Of a stretch of 64,000 bases of DNA, positions 57,329-64,000 are shown in pieces (position 1 is the stretch's first letter; each line of letters begins with the position of its first letter). The position numbers and the translations under genes are program-made. The notes below the pieces were generated by a model. The model was not told the DNA's origin, did not search any database, and was given only the letters and a program-made list of their open reading frames with translations. The stretch comes from Marinilabiliales bacterium (GTDB taxonomy: Bacteria; Bacteroidota; Bacteroidia; Bacteroidales; F082), in assembly GCA_002869365.1 (NCBI GenBank), contig PKTA01000178.1, forward strand, positions 1 through 64,000, read 5' to 3'.

Positions 57329-57835
57329 TTAGTGCTGATGTCCTTCCGGGCCATGAACATGCCCATGTGAAAGTTCTTCGTCCAATGCTTCACGAACATT
57401 CAGAATTTTTCCGGAGAAATATAAATCTTGCCCTGACAGTGGATGATTAAAATCCATTACAACACCATCTTCTTCAATGGCAATAACTTTTCCTTCAATA
57501 ACATGTCCGTCATTATTTTGCATTGGAATATATTTTCCAACCTGAACGAGTTCTGTATCCATTTCTCCATTATTCATGAAGATACTTTTGTCAAGTTTAA
57601 CTATATCCTGATCGGAACCTTCGCCATAAGCATCTTTGGAAGCAAGTTCAAATCCAAATTCGTCACCTTCAGTTAATCCGTTTAAGTTGTTTTCAAATGC
57701 AGGTAGTAAGGAGCCCACTCCAAACAAGTGTACAAATGGTTTGTCTTCGTTAACTTCCTGAATAACTGCTCCATCAGCATTACCTGCCTTAAGAGTGTAA
57801 GTAAGTGTTACCACTTTATTTTTTTCAATTTTCAT
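57329..57835 (-). CDS. slyD: FKBP-type peptidyl-prolyl cis-trans isomerase, SlyD-like
   Basis: LFGVGSLLPAFENNLNGLTEGDEFGFEL, MDFNHPLSGQDLYF, His-rich tail HGHVHGPEGHQH. Confidence 0.92.
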   Translation of the reverse strand: MKIEKNKVVTLTYTLKAGNADGAVIQEVNEDKPFVHLFGVGSLLPAFENNLNGLTEGDEFGFELASKDAYGEGSDQDIVKLDKSIFMNNGEMDTELVQVGKYIPMQNNDGHVIEGKVIAIEEDGVVMDFNHPLSGQDLYFSGKILNVREALDEELSHGHVHGPEGHQH

Positions 57836-58021
57836 ATAAAATAGATTATTTAAAAATGTTATCCTAAAGGATAATCTTTATATAATTTACTGTAAATAAT
57901 ACTTAAAAATGAATTTTTTATTTACAGGCTGCAAAAGTAATAAAAATACAGGATTAGGAAAGTTTATCAAATTCTTAATAATTATTGAAGTATATTAAAG
58001 AAGAATAACTATATTTGGAAT

Positions 58022-59035
58022 ATGCGAAAACTTAGTGCAATAACATTTGTATTTATGCTTTTAGTACTGGTTTTATCCTGTAGTACAAATAAGCATATTA
58101 CTAATTCAGAAACTATTTCCAGTGAAAATGCCGGCAGTTCAAAATTAGTTGAGACAATTAATATGATTTCACCATCTATTCTGAAAATTGATGTGTTGGG
58201 ATTTTATAAAACTTGGTATTTTAAAGAGGAAGATTTAATGCGTAGGGGAACAATAAATTTTGATAAAATTGATGCAGAATGTATTTTTTCTGAAATTAGT
58301 TCCGAATCCGTAAGTGGGACAGCAATAGTGTTGTCAACTACATCAGAAATATGCGGTATGATTACCTGCGCACACATTGTTGATTTTCCGGATACATTAT
58401 ATACTTATCACGACTTAAATAAAACAATAATAAGGTCCGTTTCAATAAAACAAGAGCAAAATATTTACGAATCAGGCAAATCGCTTCAAAACGATATCGA
58501 AATAGTTGCAATGGATGCTAAAACTGACCTGGCCTTTTTGAAAAGGACAATACCTGCAACCCAAGTAATACCGCCTCCTTTTTCATTAAAAAAGGGTAAA
58601 GTTGAAAAGTTACAGTGGGGCTCAAAGATTTATGTTCTGGGATATTCTTTAGGGAAGTTTTTGATAACAGAAGGAATTGTTAGTGTTGATAAGTCAATGA
58701 GTAAAAGGTTTATTAGCGATGCTTTGTTTAATAAGGGCATTAGTGGAAGTCCTGTATTTGGAATCCAGGAAGGAAGTACAGATTATGTTTGGTTAGGAAT
58801 GGCAAGTTCTTCAGCATCACAAAGTTTTGATTACCTTGAACCAAAGGAAAGCACATTAGGATTTCCAATTTCTAATAAAGAAGTATATGAAGCAGCTGTA
58901 GTAAAGAATAAGCAGTTGATAAATTATGGCGTAACTTATTCTATTTCAATTGAAGAAATAGTTACATTTGTCGACAATAATAAACTGGCAATTAATCTTG
59001 CCGGATTTGATGCTGAATTAATTATTTCTAAATAA
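58022..59035 (+). CDS. Lipoprotein with trypsin-like serine protease domain
   Basis: Lipobox LVLSCSTNK; MITCAHIVDF (His), AKTDLAFLK (Asp), LFNKGISGSPVFG (Ser). Confidence 0.78.
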   Translation: MRKLSAITFVFMLLVLVLSCSTNKHITNSETISSENAGSSKLVETINMISPSILKIDVLGFYKTWYFKEEDLMRRGTINFDKIDAECIFSEISSESVSGTAIVLSTTSEICGMITCAHIVDFPDTLYTYHDLNKTIIRSVSIKQEQNIYESGKSLQNDIEIVAMDAKTDLAFLKRTIPATQVIPPPFSLKKGKVEKLQWGSKIYVLGYSLGKFLITEGIVSVDKSMSKRFISDALFNKGISGSPVFGIQEGSTDYVWLGMASSSASQSFDYLEPKESTLGFPISNKEVYEAAVVKNKQLINYGVTYSISIEEIVTFVDNNKLAINLAGFDAELIISK

Positions 59036-59050
59036 ATACTAAAGTTAATA

Positions 59051-59857
59051 GTGACTGAGAAATTTAAGAAGGAGGCTGGGTCATTTGAGGAGTTTAGAAT
59101 CAAACGCGGTAAAAGATTATTCGACATTGGATTTTCTGTTCTAGCGATTATTTTATTTTCACCAATAATGTTAATCATCGCCTTACTAATAAAACTGGAA
59201 AGCAAAGGACCCGTTTTTTACATAAGCAAGCGTATTGGAACTGGTTACGACATATTTAATTTTTATAAGTTTAGATCAATGAGGCTGGGAGCTGATATGG
59301 AACGTTCACATTTGTCGAAAATGAATGAATACCTTGTTAGTCATAAATCCAATGGCGATTTGTTTAAAAATATTGAAGAGTGTCCTGATTGTGCAGCAGT
59401 AGAAGGTACATGCTCTCCTCTACTGTATATAGATGGTGTAGAAATATGTGAAAACCTTTATTTGAAAAAGAAAAGAGAGTTACTTCTTAAAAGTACTTTC
59501 TTTAAGGTTAAAAATGATCCAAGAGTTACAAAAGTTGGACGATTGATAAGAGCAACTAATCTTGATGAATTACCACAGTTTTTAAATGTGCTAAAAGGTG
59601 ATATGTCGATAGTTGGTAACCGACCTTTGCCAATTTATGAGGCCGAAAAACTTACAACTGATGAATGGGCTTACAGGTTTTTAGCCCCTGCCGGGATAAC
59701 AGGATTATGGCAAATAAGCAATGAGGGATTTACTCATGCAGAGGAAAGAATCAGAATGGATAATCGGTATGCTCTGGTATCAAGTCCATTAGCCGATTTA
59801 AAAATTATTCTCAAAACTATTCCAACAATTTTTTATATTAAACGTAACACTTATTAA
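59051..59857 (+). CDS. Undecaprenyl-phosphate sugar transferase with Cys-containing insertion
   Basis: KRGKRLFDIGFSVLAIILFSPIMLIIALLIKLESKGPVFYISKRIG, FYKFRSM, LDELPQFLNVLKGDMSIVGNRPLP; GTG start. Confidence 0.92.
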   Translation: MTEKFKKEAGSFEEFRIKRGKRLFDIGFSVLAIILFSPIMLIIALLIKLESKGPVFYISKRIGTGYDIFNFYKFRSMRLGADMERSHLSKMNEYLVSHKSNGDLFKNIEECPDCAAVEGTCSPLLYIDGVEICENLYLKKKRELLLKSTFFKVKNDPRVTKVGRLIRATNLDELPQFLNVLKGDMSIVGNRPLPIYEAEKLTTDEWAYRFLAPAGITGLWQISNEGFTHAEERIRMDNRYALVSSPLADLKIILKTIPTIFYIKRNTY

Positions 59858-61101
59858 TATTTCTTCTTTATTGCTGCAATGCGCTGTAAAAGAGTAGGGT
59901 GGGAGTAATGAAAGAAGACATATAATTTATGTGGTGTAAGATTACTTAAATTGTTTACCGACAATTTTTTAAGTGAATTTATCAGATGTTCTCCAAATCC
60001 ATATTCCCTGGCAAATTCATCAGCCTCAAATTCATTAGATCGTGAGAACTTATTTGTAGAAATTCCTATTAAAAATGAAATTGGAGAGTATAAAAGTCCA
60101 AAGGCAATAATTCCCATATAAAAACTGGGTTCTACAGCACCTATGGATTTGGATACCGCAGGATATTCTAGTGCTATCGATAATAGAAAAAGCATGGCAG
60201 CACTCTGGAAAATTGAAATTACCAAACCTTTATATATATGCTTTTTCTTATAATGACCAACTTCATGCGCTAATACGGCAACTATCTCATCTTCACTTAA
60301 ATCCTTAATTAATGTGTCGAATAGTACTATCATTTTTTTTGGTCCGAATCCCGAAAAATAGGCGTTGGCTTTTGTGCTCCTTTTGCTGCCATCGATGGTG
60401 TAAATATTTTTCAATCTGAAATTGCATTTATCTGCAAAATCACTAATCTTTTGTTTTAAACTACCATCCTCCAAAGGCAATAACTTATTAAAAAGAGGTA
60501 CTATTAAACTCGAATAAAACATTGCCATGAAAATCATAAATGCGGTAAGTCCTGCCAAAACAACAGGTACAAAAAGATTATCTAACGATAACCATGCCCA
60601 CAAAATAAAACACATCAACGCGCCACCAATTATCACTGTGATTAACCATGACTTTAGTTTGTCGGTAATAAATGTTTTAATAGTGGTTTTATTGAAACCA
60701 TATTTTTCTTCTATAACAAAGGTGGAATAAATTTGAAAAGGTAAAGAAACGAGATCAAAAGCCAAGCCAAGTATGCCAAAAAATGCAAGTGTTCTAAAGT
60801 ATTCATTATCAGTAATACTTCTTACAAATTCATCAATAATGGTAAAGCCTCCTAAGGACAACATACCCAAAATTATTAATAAACTAAAAATACTGCTGAC
60901 AAGCGAAAATTTAGACGTTTCCTTCTCGTAGAGTTGGGATTTTTTGTATTTATCTTTATCATAAATACCACTTAACTCTTTGGGTAGTTCTTCTTTTAAA
61001 CTTTTAATATTAAGATAATCAAGATATTTTTCGAAAATAAAATCGAATATAATTATACCAATAATTAGCCAAAACAGTAGGTTTTCCATTTTCAATATCA
61101 C
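59854..61101 (-). CDS. M48 family metallopeptidase (Ste24-like)
   Basis: VAVLAHEVGHYKKKHI, SRSNEFEADEFA, YSHPTLLQRIAAIK; start may be internal ATG at 61089. Confidence 0.94.
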   Translation of the reverse strand: MILKMENLLFWLIIGIIIFDFIFEKYLDYLNIKSLKEELPKELSGIYDKDKYKKSQLYEKETSKFSLVSSIFSLLIILGMLSLGGFTIIDEFVRSITDNEYFRTLAFFGILGLAFDLVSLPFQIYSTFVIEEKYGFNKTTIKTFITDKLKSWLITVIIGGALMCFILWAWLSLDNLFVPVVLAGLTAFMIFMAMFYSSLIVPLFNKLLPLEDGSLKQKISDFADKCNFRLKNIYTIDGSKRSTKANAYFSGFGPKKMIVLFDTLIKDLSEDEIVAVLAHEVGHYKKKHIYKGLVISIFQSAAMLFLLSIALEYPAVSKSIGAVEPSFYMGIIAFGLLYSPISFLIGISTNKFSRSNEFEADEFAREYGFGEHLINSLKKLSVNNLSNLTPHKLYVFFHYSHPTLLQRIAAIKKKY

Positions 61102-61117
61102 TTAGTTTTTATCAGAG

Positions 61118-63199
61118 TTAATACGAACCCATATATTTTCTTATGAACCATTCAGAAATCAGGAGAATCAAAATTATTGCCAACAAAGCAGCTAAATTAT
61201 TTAAGCCTTTATATGTAGTTGAATAACTTATTCTTTTGCTTGTATTAATGTTTTCAAGATATACATTAACACTATCATAATTATTAAATTCGAAAAAATG
61301 TCCCTGGCTTATTGATGATAATTTATAAAGTTGATTAAAATTTGCCTTTAATTGCTGAAATTCTTTTTTGTTTTTAGTAACTACGAATGCTCCATTGTCT
61401 GAAAATATTTCATCTTTATATTTTGTTCGTGCCCTAAATTTATAATTTCCGGTTTCCAAACTTTGTATATCTAATTTATAGATACCATTATCGGGTGTAA
61501 ATATGAAGTCGAATTTTTCTTTTTTTTCATTTGTTAGTTCTAGGTTTATTTCTGCATCCTCAATAGGTTCAAACGATTTATTGTAAAACTCGGCTTGCAG
61601 GTTTATTTTGCCGGGTATAAAGTATTCGCCATTACTATGAACTCTCAGCCTTCTCTTATCCTCTTTTACACTAAGGAACTGTACGATTTTGCTAATAATA
61701 TTATCGAAATCCGAGAAATTTTTCTTTTCCATAAAAACATGATTCCTCCATTTCCACAGTCCTGTTCCCATTATTAAAGCCTTTTTAATGCCCTCATCAT
61801 CAGTAAAATATATAAGTGGAAAATTCGATTTAATATTATTTATTTTCTGCCATGCTAACACTTTTGAATTGTCTATTCCTGAAAAGTTTAAAAGAGGAAT
61901 ATGCAAAGGGGGTAACTTTTCAATTAACTCTTTATCAATATTATCAATTTTGAAATACGAAAAATTTGCATTAATAGTTGCAGTGCTGTAGCCGTAGTTT
62001 CGTAAACCGGAACTTATACCAGAATTTTGGAAATAATTCCTTAATGAATTTATATGGGTTTGTTCGCCAACAATACCAATTGTTGCCAGTTTAATATTGC
62101 TGGCTTCCTGTAACAACTTTTGAATTTTATATTTGGAGGAAGGTAACTGATGAAGGATAAGCAAGTTGTAATTTTCTAAATTTTCTATTTTGTTATAAGC
62201 AAATTTAATATCTATGCTATAGTTTTTAAAACTTTCAAGCGATTGCTTAAGTGCTGACAAATCGGGATGAGGAGAATTTGCCAGTAAAAGTATTTTTTGT
62301 TTCGAATCTATAATATCTATATATATATCCGATTCATTATTTTTTGTATTGTTTTCTTCAATTTCGCTTTCGAGCACAAATTTTAGGTGCATTTTTCCTG
62401 CTTCTTTTGCTGTAAAGGAAAAATTAATAGTTTTGTTAAATACCTGATTGTTAATTTCTATATTTCTACTATCTATAAATTTGCCTTGCTGATAGGTTTT
62501 GAGTTTTACTTTCTCACCCCTCATATCAATAGCAGAAAAATTTAACTCAACAGCCACATTTTCATTTAAATAATTAATGCTATTATAACTTATGTCGTTT
62601 ATTTTTATGTCGGCTAAATTTGATGTGTCGCCAACCCCAAGGGTGTATATTTTATAATAATTATTGATAATTATATCACCAGGTCTTTGGCCTTTATTAT
62701 AAATACCATCTCCAATTAATATTAGGGCTTCAACTTCAGTTGGTGAATAGTGCTCGTCGATATATTTTAATAGTTGAGAATAATCAGAATAATTATCAGT
62801 GAAATCCGGATTTTGAAACTTAATATCTTCCCCGAAGGATATAATTTCAATGTCGAATTCATCCTCGAATTTACTAATAGTGTTACTAAGGTTATTGCTT
62901 AAATATTTGCTAATACTAACAGAATCTTTTGTAGCCATCATCGACATGGAATTGTCGATAGCAATAATTAATTTGGGGTTTTGAATTTTCTTTTGAGTTG
63001 TTTTTACAAAAGGTTTTAGTAGCAGTAAGCATATTAATCCAACAGACAGAAATCTGAAAAAGAACAACAGATAATTATAGAAGTTACTGAGTTTGTTTTT
63101 TTTATTTCTCCAATATAGAATAGCAGCATAAATAAGGCCAATTAATACTGGAAATATTAACGACCACATTGGATAATCTATGCTAAACTGACTAATCAT
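61118..63199 (-). CDS. VWA-domain membrane protein (BatA-like topology)
   Basis: N-terminal TMs, IIAIDNSMSMMATKDS MIDAS, GDGIYNKGQRPGDI, C-terminal TM LAALLAIILILLISEWFI. Confidence 0.75.
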   Translation of the reverse strand: MISQFSIDYPMWSLIFPVLIGLIYAAILYWRNKKNKLSNFYNYLLFFFRFLSVGLICLLLLKPFVKTTQKKIQNPKLIIAIDNSMSMMATKDSVSISKYLSNNLSNTISKFEDEFDIEIISFGEDIKFQNPDFTDNYSDYSQLLKYIDEHYSPTEVEALILIGDGIYNKGQRPGDIIINNYYKIYTLGVGDTSNLADIKINDISYNSINYLNENVAVELNFSAIDMRGEKVKLKTYQQGKFIDSRNIEINNQVFNKTINFSFTAKEAGKMHLKFVLESEIEENNTKNNESDIYIDIIDSKQKILLLANSPHPDLSALKQSLESFKNYSIDIKFAYNKIENLENYNLLILHQLPSSKYKIQKLLQEASNIKLATIGIVGEQTHINSLRNYFQNSGISSGLRNYGYSTATINANFSYFKIDNIDKELIEKLPPLHIPLLNFSGIDNSKVLAWQKINNIKSNFPLIYFTDDEGIKKALIMGTGLWKWRNHVFMEKKNFSDFDNIISKIVQFLSVKEDKRRLRVHSNGEYFIPGKINLQAEFYNKSFEPIEDAEINLELTNEKKEKFDFIFTPDNGIYKLDIQSLETGNYKFRARTKYKDEIFSDNGAFVVTKNKKEFQQLKANFNQLYKLSSISQGHFFEFNNYDSVNVYLENINTSKRISYSTTYKGLNNLAALLAIILILLISEWFIRKYMGSY

Positions 63200-63215
63200 A
63201 TTTTAATTTTGTGAT

Positions 63216-63250
63216 AAAACAAAAAGCAGACCTTAATAGTTAAGATCTGC
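63216..63250 (-). terminator. Rho-independent terminator of fabG
   Basis: Minus strand gcagatcttaa cta ttaaggtctgc then TTTTTGTTTT. Confidence 0.75.
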
Positions 63251-63276
63251 AATTAATTTTTAATTTCATATATGTA

Positions 63277-64000
63277 TTAAGTGTCCATACCTCCACAAAC
63301 ATTTATTACCTGTCCTGAAACATAGGATGATAAGTCGGAAGCCAGGAATGTTGCAACATTAGCAACGTCATCAGGCTTTCCTGAACGACGGAGTGGAATA
63401 GTTTTTATCCATGCATCTCTTACATCTTCTTTAAGTTTATGTGTCATTTCTGTTTCAATAAAGCCGGGTGCTATTGCATTGCAACGAATATTGCGGGAAC
63501 CTAATTCCTGAGCAATGGATTTTGTGAATCCAATCATTCCGGCTTTGGATGCTGAATAATTTGATTGTCCTGCATTTCCACTAACTCCAACTACCGAACT
63601 CATATTAATTATCGTACCAAATCTTTGTTTCATCATTGGTTTTTGAACGGCTTTTGTAAGGTTAAAAACCGACTTAAGGTTAACTGTTAAAACCATATCC
63701 CAGTCTTTTTCCTGCATTCTCATTAAAAGGTTGTCGCGAGTAATACCCGCATTATTAACAAGTATGTCAATTCTTTCAAAATCACCTATTACATCTTGTA
63801 CGAGTTTTTCACTATCTTCGAAAGAAGCAGCATTGGATGCATATCCTTTAGCCTTAATATTTAATGCGTTAAGTTCTTGCTCGGTCTCTTTCATGAACTC
63901 GTCATAGTTAAGGTCGGTAAAGGCAACGTTTGCTCCTTCTTGTGCAAATTTCATAGCAATAGCTTTGCCGATACCTCTGGCAGCACCTGTAATTAATGCA
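63277..64000 (-). CDS. fabG: 3-oxoacyl-ACP reductase (5' end outside window)
   Basis: Reads past ORF-track start: ALITGAARGIGKAIAMKFAQEGA; LVNNAGITRDNLLMRM, YSASKAGMIGFTKSIAQELGSRNIRCNAIAPGFIETEMT. Confidence 0.94.
   Translation of the reverse strand, partial: ALITGAARGIGKAIAMKFAQEGANVAFTDLNYDEFMKETEQELNALNIKAKGYASNAASFEDSEKLVQDVIGDFERIDILVNNAGITRDNLLMRMQEKDWDMVLTVNLKSVFNLTKAVQKPMMKQRFGTIINMSSVVGVSGNAGQSNYSASKAGMIGFTKSIAQELGSRNIRCNAIAPGFIETEMTHKLKEDVRDAWIKTIPLRRSGKPDDVANVATFLASDLSSYVSGQVINVCGGMDT

Overview
This 64 kb window is a low-GC chromosomal segment of a Bacteroidota (Bacteroidales/Marinilabiliales-like) bacterium. Support for this: TTG-N18/19-TAnnTTTG promoters, T9SS C-terminal sorting domains, and typical gene families. 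It is gene dense and mostly housekeeping or metabolic: dagK, lgt, arcC, dnaX, dapA, nnrD/E, ald, aroB-aroA, dnaA, slyD and fabG. I identified no phage, transposon or CRISPR array. Main points of interest: (1) dnaX carries an in-frame A AAA AAG heptamer followed by an immediate -1-frame stop, as in E. coli tau/gamma frameshifting. (2) aroA is interrupted by one in-frame TAA while the rest of the gene looks intact. (3) Two tandem receiver-LuxR regulators occur, the second with a degenerate receiver (Asp to Glu, switch Ser/Thr lost), next to a TPR/HTH sensor-like protein and an ECF sigma factor. (4) A compact HAL-ketoreductase-ketosynthase locus with an acyltransferase resembles part of an aryl-polyene/flexirubin pathway. 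(5) A helix-hairpin-helix domain is fused to a predicted outer-membrane beta-barrel, next to a second OM protein. (6) Downstream of tRNA-Glu there are nested hairpins and a 52-bp direct repeat. (7) dnaA is preceded by an AT-rich, possibly oriC-like region. All calls come from reading the sequence and supplied translations; no database search was run.
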